In this document: positions 1 to 6,497 of the stretch, one piece after another
How the letters are laid out: each line of letters opens with the position of its first letter
How positions within the stretch are numbered: position 1 is the first letter of the stretch
Source: Desulfonatronospira sp.
Lineage (GTDB): Bacteria; Desulfobacterota; Desulfovibrionia; Desulfovibrionales; Desulfonatronovibrionaceae
Assembly (NCBI GenBank): GCA_003563255.1
Contig: PWSL01000281.1
Coordinates: forward strand, 1 to 6,982
Direction: 5' to 3'
DNA: 6,982 nucleotides
Notes under the pieces: model-generated
Database searches by the model: none
Told to the model about the DNA's origin: nothing
Seen by the model: only the letters and a program-made list of their open reading frames with translations
Program-made: the position numbers and the translations under genes

Positions 1-45
1 CTGGGCAGGCAAAGTACGCAAAGTTTAAGAGGCGAAGCAGAGGTA

Positions 46-76
46 TTGTCCAAAACCGGGACACGGTTTTGGACAA
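46..76. repeat. Perfect 13-bp hairpin
   Basis: Positions 46-58 (TTGTCCAAAACCG) are the exact reverse complement of 64-76, with a 5-base loop (59-63). No T-tract follows on either strand, so it is not a classical intrinsic terminator. It is more likely part of a palindromic intergenic repeat. Confidence 0.8.
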
Positions 77-83
77 GGCTGCC

Positions 84-120
84 TTTTCATTTGTCACGAG
101 AAACGAGTGACAAATGAAAA
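84..120. repeat. Perfect 14-bp hairpin
   Basis: Positions 84-97 (TTTTCATTTGTCAC) are exactly complementary to 107-120, with a 9-base loop (98-106). Because the stem begins with T4 and ends with A4, transcription of either strand gives a stem closed by A-U pairs. That makes a weak bidirectional terminator possible, but it is only 8 bases from the preceding hairpin and looks like a repeat element. Confidence 0.75.
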
Positions 121-175
121 ATAATTATCCTGTCTTCCTTGGCGACCTTTGCGCCTTTGCGTGAGACAATGTTTT

Positions 176-195
176 TGGGTTGCGGGCAAAGCCCG
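176..195 (+). repeat. 20-bp dispersed repeat, copy 1 (inverted copy at 2906-2925)
   Basis: TGGGTTGCGGGCAAAGCCCG occurs here and, exactly, in reverse complement at 2906-2925. It contains a small hairpin (CGGGC-aaa-GCCCG). The two copies bracket the iron-sulfur gene, the mobile-element debris and the permease gene. Confidence 0.8.
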
Positions 196-258
196 TGTTA
201 GGATTGCATCCTTTTTGAGAGTTGCAAACTGCGCAGGTTTGCTGTAAACTTTTTTTTT

Positions 259-990
259 ATGCATAATTTACTTATTCCCAACGCAAAGCCCCTTTATGAC
301 GCCGCCCGGAGTTGGGGAGCCGATCTGGTAGCTGTGGCGGACACCTCCCGTCTGGCAGGAATCGAAACTGATCCCCCGGATCTACTGCAGGATTTCCCCC
401 GGGCAGTTTCCATGGCCGTACATCTGGCAGACGGCATCATGGACCCCATCACCAGCAGGCCCACCCCGCTGTATGCCAGGCATTACCAGAACGTCAACGC
501 CCTTCTGGATCATATTGCCATCCGCATATCAGGCCTGTTGCAGTCCTGGGGGGGAAAGGCCCTGCCTGTACCGGCCAGCCATATTCTGTGTGAAGAGCGC
601 TTTGTAGCTGCCATATCGCACAAGGCCGTGGCCATTCAGGCAGGGCTCGGCTGGCAGGGCAAGCCTACGATTTTGGTTACTCCTCAGTTCGGGCCCAGGG
701 TGCGCCTGACAACCGTGCTCACAGACCTGGCCCTGCCTGCGGATAAGCCCATCAAGAATAAATGCGCCAAGTGCACCCACTGTGTGGAGGCCTGTCCTGC
801 CGGGGCGATTAAAAATGCCTCCACGGCTTTGCACTATGCCTCGCGTTCAGAGGCCCTTGATCTGGATGCATGCGTTGGACAGCTCCGCAGCAATGAGCAG
901 GAAAAGCACATCCCTCCATATCTCTGCGGTGTCTGTGTCTCGGCCTGTCCATGGGGCCAACCCAAAGGCGCTGAAAAGCGTCCGCGGTGA
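259..990 (+). CDS. QueG-like double [4Fe-4S] cluster protein (COG1600-type, short form)
   Basis: This is a 243-residue cytosolic iron-sulfur protein related to epoxyqueuosine reductase. The central block GLGWQGKPTILVTPQFG (129-145), followed by LTDLAL (154-159), matches the signature region of the QueG family. The C-terminal part is a two-cluster ferredoxin module: C169, C172, C175 and C179-Pro, then C205, then C223, C226 and C230-Pro. True QueG is longer (about 310-390 residues), with a fuller N-terminal cobalamin-binding region and often a C-terminal HEAT-like part. The QueG catalytic Asp region reads SHILCEERF here with no obvious Asp, so tRNA queuosine activity is doubtful and an uncharacterised redox role is likelier. 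The start is ATG 259. The frame is closed by a stop at 199-201 and no other ATG, GTG or TTG intervenes, but the site lies right after a T-run with no good Shine-Dalgarno sequence. It stands alone, with repeats on both sides. Confidence 0.85.
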   Translation: MHNLLIPNAKPLYDAARSWGADLVAVADTSRLAGIETDPPDLLQDFPRAVSMAVHLADGIMDPITSRPTPLYARHYQNVNALLDHIAIRISGLLQSWGGKALPVPASHILCEERFVAAISHKAVAIQAGLGWQGKPTILVTPQFGPRVRLTTVLTDLALPADKPIKNKCAKCTHCVEACPAGAIKNASTALHYASRSEALDLDACVGQLRSNEQEKHIPPYLCGVCVSACPWGQPKGAEKRPR

Positions 991-1007
991 GCCTCTCTAT
1001 GCGTTTC

Positions 1008-1168
1008 ATTAACACTACAGCGAAACTTATAAAACTTTTCAACCTGTCTAAATCGGGGACAGGCACCCCCAAACCTTTTTCTGAAGGATGTTTGACGGCA
1101 TTATAAAAATAAGTGCGGGGAGAGCCAGTCCCCGGAGGTGAATAAATAAGTTTCGCTGTAGTGTTAAT
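1008..1168. mobile_element. MITE-like element, 161 bp, perfect 23-bp terminal inverted repeats
   Basis: Positions 1008-1030 are the exact reverse complement of 1146-1168. The core is ACACTACAGCGAAA, and the outermost bases ATTAA may include a duplicated TA-rich target. There is no coding capacity. The interior holds a REP-like palindrome (1055-1133). Related ends recur at 1215-1237 and 6498-6551, so this is a family and not a chance palindrome. It starts 18 bases after the stop codon of the iron-sulfur gene. As a non-autonomous element it would need a transposase supplied in trans. Confidence 0.75.
1055..1133 (-). repeat. REP-like palindromic module, copy A (inside the MITE)
   Basis: Two inverted REP-like arms, GGGGACAGGCACCCC on the left and the complement of GGGGACTGGCTCTCCCC on the right, flank an AT-rich centre with GTGC next to the right arm. 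Copies B (1783-1859) and C (6903-6982) share this plan. The first 36 bases (1055-1090) are identical in reverse complement to 1824-1859. From general knowledge, paired REPs of this sort (REPIN-like) are mobilised by RAYT transposases. No RAYT gene is in this window. Confidence 0.7.
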
Positions 1169-1214
1169 TTGCCTGAGTAACTCGACCGCCCGTAATTTTA
1201 AATAAGTAACCGGT

Positions 1215-1237
1215 TTAACACTACAGCGACACTTTAT
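1215..1237 (+). repeat. MITE-type terminal repeat, solo left end
   Basis: TTAACACTACAGCGA (1215-1229) is identical to 1009-1023. The similarity continues with one substitution and one extra T up to ACTTTAT. The end points rightwards into the transposase fragment. No matching right end (TCGCTGTAGTGTTAA) occurs after that fragment. Confidence 0.7.
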
Positions 1238-1737
1238 TTCAGCTGGAGTGGATGCTGCTGACCACTTTGGAAACGCAAACCCTGGAGCAGGCTTGTGAAC
1301 GGTTGGACCGGTACGCCAAACGCTGGGGGGTGGAAGTCTACCGTCGCACTCTCAAAAGTGGTTGCCGCATTGAGGATCGTCAGTTGGAAACGACCGACAG
1401 CCTCGAAGCCTGCCTGGCCATGGACATGGTAGTGGCGTGGCAAATTTTCCACCTTACCAGGCTTGCTCGCGAAATACCCAATGCTCCATGCACAGTCTAC
1501 TTTGAAGATGCAGAGTGGAAGACTTTGTATATCCTGGCCACCAATTCGGTGGATTTTCCTAAGCAAGAACCGACACTACGTGAAGCTGTTCGCATGATGG
1601 GTTCACAGGGCGGTCACCCTGGTCGAAAAAGCGACGGTGAGCCTGGAACCACCACCCTCTGGCGGGCTTTTGTGCTTCTCCATGGCGGCCTCATTGTTTA
1701 TCGGGCTCTGATGCCAAATATGAAGCGTGGTCCTTAA
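1238..1737 (+). pseudogene. Truncated IS4/Tn5-type transposase, C-terminal part only
   Basis: This is the C-terminal third of a DDE transposase. Counting from the first internal ATG (1252), it retains a perfect YREK signature: Y21, R24, E28 and K35, with spacing Y(2)R(3)E(6)K. It also keeps the following LKSGCRIEDRQL block and the Tn5-type C-terminal dimerisation motif GRKSDGEPGTTTLWRAF (about 124-140). In-frame codons upstream of the ATG read QLEWMLLTTL, as in the family, until the match ends near 1238-1243, where the solo MITE-type end begins. The family's usual length is about 450 residues. The N-terminal DNA-binding part and the first two catalytic Asp residues are missing, so the product cannot transpose. 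The remaining frame is intact to TAA 1735-1737, which suggests the truncation is fairly recent. The ATG at 1252 is internal to the family domain and probably not a natural start. Confidence 0.85.
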
Positions 1738-1782
1738 ACATGGTGTCATGTGTGGGCAACTGTCAGATTTGCATGTGGCATA

Positions 1783-1859
1783 GGGGGCTGGCTCTCCCCG
1801 CACTTATTTTTAAACCTGTCAATCATCCTTCAGAAAAAGGTTTGGGGGTGCCTGTCCCC
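1783..1859 (+). repeat. REP-like palindromic module, copy B
   Basis: This is an inverted copy of the module at 1055-1133, without the outer MITE ends. Positions 1788-1812 (CTGGCTCTCCCCGCAC then TTATTTTTA) and 1824-1859 are identical to the complement of copy A. In this copy AAACCT (1812-1817) can pair with AGGTTT (1838-1843), giving a longer inner stem than in copy A. Copies A and B bracket the transposase remnant in opposite orientation. Confidence 0.7.
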
Positions 1860-1877
1860 TGCTTTCCTTATAAAGGG

Positions 1878-1959
1878 CTAAACTGTTACCTTAAGTAACT
1901 GTTCAGCGCTTCTTGATGCGATTTCTGGTATCTATTTAGCGCTCTGACTAAACTGTTAC
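1878..1959 (+). repeat. Pair of 12-bp direct repeats with AGCGCT palindromes upstream of the permease gene
   Basis: CTAAACTGTTAC occurs exactly at 1878-1889 and 1948-1959. Between them are two AGCGCT palindromes (1905-1910, 1938-1943) and a small hairpin GTTAC-cttaa-GTAAC (1885-1899). The arrangement sits 27 bases before the permease start. It could be operator-like or another degenerate intergenic repeat; the sequence does not decide. Confidence 0.45.
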
Positions 1960-1986
1960 ATATATCTTAACAATAGCAACGATATT

Positions 1987-2895
1987 ATGAGTTATTATAT
2001 TTTACCTGTATTTTTTGTGATCATGCTGGGGTATGTATTCAAGAACTGTTTTTTTAAGGAAAACTATTATTGGAGTGCTATACAAACAAGTACTTATTAT
2101 ATTTTTTTGCCAGCCTTATTGTTTGAAAATATTTCTCAAATACAGACCATGCATTATAGCTCATTGCTGATGATGTCAGCATTATTAATATCAGTACTTA
2201 TTATATCTATTTTTTTGTTTGCAATTAAGCCGTATATAAATACAAATGGCCATGGCTTTTCATCTGCTTTTCAAGGTAGCTTAAGGCAAAATGTATACAT
2301 AGGTATGATGGGTGCCTCAACAATGTTGGGCGATGAGGGCCTGGTGCTGTCGTCAATAGCAATGCTTGGTCTGGTTCCGCTTCTCAACTTTTTAAGTGTG
2401 CCTACTGTTATTCTCTACTCAAATACTGAATTATCTAAAACAAGATCGATTTATCTGGCAATATTAAAAAATCCCTTGATTGTCGCTAGTGTGGCGGGGC
2501 TCTTTATAAGCCAACATCCGGTCGTTTTACCAGATATATTTTTACAAATTTTCAGCATTCTAGGTCAAGCAGCTTTACCTTTAGGGTTATTGGCTGTGGG
2601 AGCAAGTTTGCAGTTGAGAAGTATTAATCTTGAGCAATTTAAACTTATTGTATTAAGCTCTATTATAAAGCTTCTTGTCTATCCTTTCTTGACTGCAATG
2701 ATATGCTATATTTTGGGTGTATCAGGCTCTGAACTCATGGTTGCTATACTTTTTGCCAGCTTACCTACTGCTGCAGGTTCGTTTATTTTGGCTAAGGAAT
2801 TGGGAGGAGACCATTTAGCTATGTCATCTATCATAACATTTCAAACCATTTTTTCCTTTATTACCATCCCTTTTATGTTAGCGATTTTAACATAA
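1987..2895 (+). CDS. AEC-family (auxin efflux carrier-like) permease
   Basis: This is a 302-residue integral inner-membrane protein, the usual length for bacterial AEC (Mem_trans) carriers, with about ten hydrophobic segments. Recognisable family features are FLPALLFENIS (40-50), the polar helix break FQGSLRQNVYIGM (95-107), KNPLIVASVAGL (161-172), ALPLGLLAVGASL (196-208) and LPTAAGSFILAKELG (259-273). Bacterial members are linked to export or uptake of small organic acids such as malate or malonate; the substrate here cannot be read from sequence. ATG 1987 is the only usable start after the in-frame stop at 1945-1947, but it has no strong Shine-Dalgarno sequence. The gene is strikingly AT-rich and its codon use differs from that of the iron-sulfur and kinase genes, which suggests horizontal acquisition. 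It is a single gene, preceded by repeats and convergent with the kinase gene. Confidence 0.85.
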   Translation: MSYYILPVFFVIMLGYVFKNCFFKENYYWSAIQTSTYYIFLPALLFENISQIQTMHYSSLLMMSALLISVLIISIFLFAIKPYINTNGHGFSSAFQGSLRQNVYIGMMGASTMLGDEGLVLSSIAMLGLVPLLNFLSVPTVILYSNTELSKTRSIYLAILKNPLIVASVAGLFISQHPVVLPDIFLQIFSILGQAALPLGLLAVGASLQLRSINLEQFKLIVLSSIIKLLVYPFLTAMICYILGVSGSELMVAILFASLPTAAGSFILAKELGGDHLAMSSIITFQTIFSFITIPFMLAILT

Positions 2896-2904
2896 CCAAC
2901 TAAG

Positions 2905-2925
2905 GCGGGCTTTGCCCGCAACCCA
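2905..2925. repeat. Hairpin plus 20-bp dispersed repeat, copy 2
   Basis: GCGGGC-ttt-GCCCGC (2905-2919) is a 6-bp GC stem 10 bases after the permease stop codon. Positions 2906-2925 are the exact reverse complement of 176-195. It could help end permease transcription, but no T-tract follows directly; a T-rich run comes only at about 2939-2953. Confidence 0.6.
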
Positions 2926-2950
2926 GATAAGAAAAAAGTTTTTTTTCTTT

Positions 2951-2982
2951 TCTTGTTCCCAGGCTCCAGCCTGGGAACAAGA
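2951..2982. terminator. Strong hairpin in the convergent gap, possible terminator or dispersed palindrome
   Basis: TTGTTCCCAGGC and its complement form a 14-bp stem (2951-2964 with 2969-2982) around the loop TCCA. It lies between the convergent permease and kinase genes, a natural place for a shared terminator. However, the T-rich run (2939-2953) comes before it on the plus strand, so on neither strand is the stem followed by a U-tract. Related GTTCCCAGGC palindromes are, from general knowledge, common intergenic repeats. After it come short direct repeats of ACCAGGAAC (2987-3010). Confidence 0.4.
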
Positions 2983-3131
2983 GGTAACCAGGAACGAAGA
3001 ACCAGGAACCACGAACCGATTATAACGACCAACATGTTTGTTTGCAATTTTTGCTAAGCGCCTGACTCTCAAGCTTTAACTCTCAAGATGACAGGCTTTC
3101 AGGAATACGTCACTGAACAGATCCCTGACTT

Positions 3132-6122
3132 TTAACTTAAGTCTGGCTTCATCTTTTTTTCAATTTCCTCCCTGCAGAGTTCAAACTGCCTTTCCAACTC
3201 AGGAAGGTAATCCTTCATCTGTTCAAGTACGCCGGAATGACCGGCTTCTTCCATTGCCAGAGCAATCTCAGCCATAGCCAGACATCCGGTATTGGCTGAA
3301 TTGCCCTTGATTGAATGGGCCTGTCTGGTTGCTGCCTCAATGTGGCCCTGTTTAATCAAGTCTTTAAGAGATCTGATGTTTTCGGGCAAGGATTCCATGT
3401 AAATATTTAGAATTTCCTCAGCCAACTCCCTGTCATCCCCCATTCTCAGCAGGAAAGTATCTTTGTCGAACACTGGCTTTGAGCAGACAAAGCCACTCGG
3501 GGTCTCCCGTTTTCCATTTTTTGCTTCTGACTGCAGAGTTCTGTCTTTCTCTTCCAGATTTCTCATATATGACTTCTGATATCCGACTTCCCTCTGACTT
3601 CTGTCCGCCTTCAGCCACCTGGACAGAAGCCGGCCCATTTCATCCGGATTGACAGGTTTGGTCACGTAGTCATCCATGCCGGCTTCAAGACACCGCTCCA
3701 GGTCCTGCTGCATGGCACCGGCGGTCATGGCGATAATGGGAATATTATTGTCGGAAGTCCGCCCTCCGACGTCCGACTGCCGATCTCCGATCTCCGACGT
3801 CCGCCCTCCGACTTCCGACCTCCGACCTCCGATCTCCGACCTCCGACTTCCGATCTCCGACCCCCGACCCCTGCTCCATTCCCCCTGCTCCATGCTTCTT
3901 ATCCGCCGCGTCGCCTCCAGCCCGTCCATCTCCGGCATCATGACGTCCATAAGTACCAGGTCATAAGACATGTTCTGCAGGGCGTGAATGGCTTCATAAC
4001 CATTGTTGGCGATATCGGCTGTCAGGCCCAGCTTTTTTAGGATACCCAGAGCTACTTTCTGATTTACAACCGTATCCTCCACCACAAGAACATGGCCTGA
4101 AAGGGGGGTATGACTGTCCTTGCGCTCGGCATTGTCCGGCAAAGTTACTTCATCCGCCGAGTGAAAAGACTTTTCTAATATCGCTGTAAACCAGAACTCA
4201 GAACCCTGCCCCTCCTTGCTGATGGCACCGATTTCGCCGCCCATCATCCGGGCCAGATTCCTGGAAATGGCCAGCCCAAGCCCTGTGCCCCCATACTTGC
4301 GGGTCGAAGAGGGATCCACCTGAGAAAATTTTTCAAAAAGATAATCTAATTTACCCTCGGGAATGCCGATACCTGTGTCACGTACAGCAAAATGAACCTT
4401 GACATCATTTTGGCCAGTTGAAACTAGAGATGTATGGACCTCGATCCTGCCTGCATCAGTAAACTTTATGGCGTTGTTTATGAGGTTGACCAGTATCTGG
4501 CGAAGCCTCCCAGGATCTCCTCGCAGCCTTTCAGGAACGCTCTCATCAGTGATATTGTGCAATTTCAGTCCTTTCTCACAGGCCGAATGCTGCATCAGGG
4601 ACAAAACCTCATGGATCTGTTTGTGCAGACTGAAGTCAACATTCTTCAACTCCAGCCTCCCGGCTTCAATTTTTGAAAAATCCAGAATATCGTTGATTAA
4701 ATCAAGCAGAGCCTCCCCGCTGGACTGAATAGTTTCGGCATGACGGCGCTGCTCCTGGGTCATGTCGGTATCCAGGAGCAGGTTGGTCATTCCTATGACC
4801 CCGTTCAGTGGTGTACGGATCTCATGGCTCATATTGGCCAGGAAATCGCTTTTGGCCTGACTGGCGGCCTCGGCCTGCATGGCCAGATCATTGGCCTTCA
4901 TGGTCAGTGCTTTGAGCTTTTTGTTGGTTTCTAATAATTTTTCCTCAGCCAGCTTTCTTTCGGTAATATCGGTATGAGTGCCGATCATGCGGGTGGCTCG
5001 ACCGTCTTCATCTCTTGCAACGGCCTTACCCCGGCCCAATATCCATCGCCAGTTATTGTTTCTGGTTCTCATGCGGAATTCTGTCTCAAAGAATTCCCTT
5101 CGATTTTCCAGGCACTCTTTAATAGGAACAAGTGTGGTCTCCTTGTCATCCGGGTGGACATGGTCCAGCCAGGATTGGAAGCCTGGAAGGAATTCCTGGG
5201 CTGAATAGCCGAGCATATTGGTGTATCCAGGGCTGAAATAGGCATCGCCGGTGGTAACGTCCCAATCCCATATCCCGTCATGTGTCGCATCCATGGCCTG
5301 CTTGAATCTTTCCTCACTTTTTTCCAAAGCCTCTTCAGCCGTTTTTCGCCTGGTAATGTCCACAGCAAATTCAAACCTGGCATCCCGTCCATCCGGCCAT
5401 TTGATCATCCTGTCTGTAATAAGCAGATGCTTTTCCAAAACGGGGTTGTAGTGCTCCCATTGATAAGGCATACCTTCATTGTTCAGGATAATATCATTGG
5501 TGCAGAATTCACAGGGGGCCTCCTTGTTATGAAGCACCTGGTAACAGATTTTACCCACAAGGTCTTGTTGAAACTGATCTTTCATGAACTGATTAGCGAA
5601 AAGGATTTCATAGGTATAAGGATCAAGGACATAGATCAACTCGTCAATACTGTTGAATATGGATAAAAGCTGAGAACGCTCAAAACGCAGGGCGTCTTCG
5701 GTGTCTTTTAGATGGATGGCCGCCTCCACCCTGGCCAGCAGCTCTTCTTTACTGATTGATTTGACCATATAACCCTGAGCACCGGCCTTGAGTCCTCTGG
5801 CCTGTTCCAGGGAACTTGTTTTCGTCCCTGACAGAAATAAGACCTGACACCCCATGGTATCAGGATTGTTCTTTATCTGACTGCAAATATCCAACCCGTT
5901 GTGGTCAGGCAGATTTACATCCAGCAGAACAACATCAACCATCTCCCTGCGTATCAACTCCAGACCGGCTCGTCCTGTATGGGCTGTTAATACCAGGTGC
6001 CCGGCAGACTTCAGTATACGTTCAACAATCATGACGAAATCGGGATCATCGTCAATGATCAAAACACGGCCCGAAGGCTTCTGGCGGGATAATACCGGCT
6101 GGGCAGATGTAGATTGAGACAT
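3132..6122 (-). CDS. Soluble hybrid histidine kinase, REC-PAS-PAS-HisKA-HATPase-REC-HPt
   Basis: This is a 996-residue cytosolic phosphorelay kinase. In order: receiver 1 (19-138; acidic D24/D25, phosphoacceptor D68, K121); PAS 1 (about 150-260; C193, C204, C207); PAS 2 with PAC end (about 267-391); coiled coil (about 392-425); HisKA with [11 protein letters not shown]433; ATPase with N-box N550, DTGIGIP 582-588, F-box 595-599 and GGTGLG 611-616; receiver 2 (about 676-835; E682/D683, D726, T800, K822); HPt (about 882-986) with [10 protein letters not shown]936. All catalytic and phosphotransfer residues are present. Expected relay: H433 to D726 to H936, then a regulator not in this window, or D68. 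No membrane segment and no DNA-binding output. Start: ATG at 6122 has AGGAG six bases upstream. The frame stays open to an ATG at 6224, but those 34 residues precede the receiver fold and lack a good ribosome site. Receiver 2 carries a repeat-derived insert (749-792). Confidence 0.93.
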   Translation of the reverse strand: MSQSTSAQPVLSRQKPSGRVLIIDDDPDFVMIVERILKSAGHLVLTAHTGRAGLELIRREMVDVVLLDVNLPDHNGLDICSQIKNNPDTMGCQVLFLSGTKTSSLEQARGLKAGAQGYMVKSISKEELLARVEAAIHLKDTEDALRFERSQLLSIFNSIDELIYVLDPYTYEILFANQFMKDQFQQDLVGKICYQVLHNKEAPCEFCTNDIILNNEGMPYQWEHYNPVLEKHLLITDRMIKWPDGRDARFEFAVDITRRKTAEEALEKSEERFKQAMDATHDGIWDWDVTTGDAYFSPGYTNMLGYSAQEFLPGFQSWLDHVHPDDKETTLVPIKECLENRREFFETEFRMRTRNNNWRWILGRGKAVARDEDGRATRMIGTHTDITERKLAEEKLLETNKKLKALTMKANDLAMQAEAASQAKSDFLANMSHEIRTPLNGVIGMTNLLLDTDMTQEQRRHAETIQSSGEALLDLINDILDFSKIEAGRLELKNVDFSLHKQIHEVLSLMQHSACEKGLKLHNITDESVPERLRGDPGRLRQILVNLINNAIKFTDAGRIEVHTSLVSTGQNDVKVHFAVRDTGIGIPEGKLDYLFEKFSQVDPSSTRKYGGTGLGLAISRNLARMMGGEIGAISKEGQGSEFWFTAILEKSFHSADEVTLPDNAERKDSHTPLSGHVLVVEDTVVNQKVALGILKKLGLTADIANNGYEAIHALQNMSYDLVLMDVMMPEMDGLEATRRIRSMEQGEWSRGRGSEIGSRRSEIGGRRSEVGGRTSEIGDRQSDVGGRTSDNNIPIIAMTAGAMQQDLERCLEAGMDDYVTKPVNPDEMGRLLSRWLKADRSQREVGYQKSYMRNLEEKDRTLQSEAKNGKRETPSGFVCSKPVFDKDTFLLRMGDDRELAEEILNIYMESLPENIRSLKDLIKQGHIEAATRQAHSIKGNSANTGCLAMAEIALAMEEAGHSGVLEQMKDYLPELERQFELCREEIEKKMKPDLS
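3571..3609 (-). repeat. Degenerate heptamer repeat in the REC2-HPt linker of the kinase
   Basis: On the plus strand, words such as CTTCTGA, ATCCGAC and CTCTGAC follow at about 7-base spacing. They resemble the clearer repeat at 3751-3868. They encode the start of the linker between receiver 2 and HPt, around [10 protein letters not shown] (residues 843-852). This appears to be an older, decayed expansion of the same repeat type. Confidence 0.45.
3751..3868 (-). repeat. In-frame heptanucleotide repeat (consensus YTCCGAY on +) inside the kinase receiver 2
   Basis: About sixteen imperfect 7-base units run through this stretch. Three units make 21 bases, so the protein shows a heptapeptide repeat: [35 protein letters not shown]. 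It is inserted between helix 3 and the [11 protein letters not shown] strand of receiver 2, where only a short loop is normal, and it extends the protein by about 40 Gly/Arg/Ser/Glu-rich residues. Confidence 0.85.
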
Positions 6123-6128
6123 GATAGA

Positions 6129-6133
6129 CTCCT
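6129..6133 (-). promoter_or_regulatory. Ribosome binding site that decides the kinase start
   Basis: The minus strand reads AGGAG, then six bases, then ATG at 6122. The longer in-frame ATG at 6224 has no comparable site, so the shorter protein is preferred. Confidence 0.7.
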
Positions 6134-6245
6134 GGGAAACAAAAAATTGAGAGTTGGAAATGATGTGCGATATTTTTTTAGCTTGACGCGACTGCAAAAT
6201 GTCGGGGCACGAACGATTTATCAATAAACCGAACCATAACTCATT

Positions 6246-6268
6246 AAAAAAAGTGCGCGACTGTCCCC
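6246..6268 (+). repeat. Solo REP-like arm
   Basis: AAAAAAGTGCGCGACTGTCC, continuing CC, resembles the right arms of copies A to C (A-rich, GTGC, then ending CTGTCCCC or CAGTCCCC). Only one arm is present, between the kinase and the tRNA gene. It is probably a decayed or single REP. The rest of the gap (6123-6377) has a T7 run on the minus strand (6314-6320) that might assist tRNA termination, but no clear hairpin precedes it. Confidence 0.45.
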
Positions 6269-6377
6269 AATCGAGTTTTCAGAAAAGGGTAATGCCCGTT
6301 CGAAAAAGGGGCAAAAAAACAGGTTGTACTTTTGAGGCCGGAGTCATATAAAGCAGGTCTGTTGTGAAGGATTCTGG

Positions 6378-6453
6378 TGGTGGGCGGTCGGAGATTTGAA
6401 CTCCGGACTTCCACCGTGTGAAGATGGCACTCTCACCGCTGAGTTAACCGCCC
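6378..6453 (-). tRNA. tRNA-Val, anticodon CAC
   Basis: All 76 bases fold as a canonical tRNA read on the minus strand. The acceptor GGGCGGT pairs with ACCGCCC. The D arm is ACTC-AGCGGTGA-GAGT. The anticodon stem CCATC/GGTGG surrounds the loop TTCACAC, giving anticodon CAC, which reads GUG (valine). A 5-base variable loop and the T arm CGGAG-TTCAAAT-CTCCG follow. The discriminator is A73, as expected for valine, and the 3' CCA is encoded (6378-6380). There is one G-U pair, in the anticodon stem. It has its own promoter and no adjacent tRNA gene. Confidence 0.95.
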
Positions 6454-6461
6454 CAAGCTCA

Positions 6462-6490
6462 CTTATATACTGAAAGCCCCCAAAGGGCAA
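6462..6490 (-). promoter_or_regulatory. Sigma70-type promoter of tRNA-Val
   Basis: On the minus strand, -35 TTGCCC (6485-6490) and -10 TATAAG (6462-6467) are separated by exactly 17 bases. The -10 ends 8 bases before the mature tRNA 5' end, so the leader would be only about 1-2 bases. A GC-rich discriminator (GAGCTTGG) follows, as often seen at stringently controlled stable-RNA promoters. Confidence 0.65.
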
Positions 6491-6497
6491 TATTTTT

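Larger units (their letters stand above)
1..175. repeat. Non-coding leader with diverged inverted arms around two hairpins
   Basis: No credible gene lies before position 259. The left part carries two GCAAAG words (about 10-25). The right part carries the opposite-strand version, in which CTTTGCG occurs twice (about 147-161). The whole stretch is therefore a loose inverted repeat enclosing the two perfect hairpins listed separately. It looks like a non-coding palindromic repeat, not a promoter region. No convincing -35/-10 pair was seen. Confidence 0.5.

Noticed and set aside
1..258. CRISPR array or attachment site in the hairpin-rich leader
   Set aside because: There are no regularly spaced repeats with unique spacers, and no integrase or tRNA is adjacent.
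1252..1737. Intact small gene of 161 codons
   Set aside because: The first ATG lies inside a conserved transposase domain and family-like codons continue upstream of it, so it is the tail of a truncated transposase.
1603..1803. Minus-strand 66-codon frame, and similar frames opposite the iron-sulfur, transposase and kinase genes
   Set aside because: They are antisense shadows without ribosome sites or recognisable domains.
3676..3966. Plus-strand frame rich in Arg/Pro/Ser across the heptamer repeat
   Set aside because: It is the antisense of the kinase receiver 2, open because of the repeat. The minus-strand protein has full domain support.
6123..6224. 34-residue N-terminal extension of the kinase from ATG 6224
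   Set aside because: The ATG at 6122 has AGGAG at ideal spacing. The extension has no domain or signal-peptide character.
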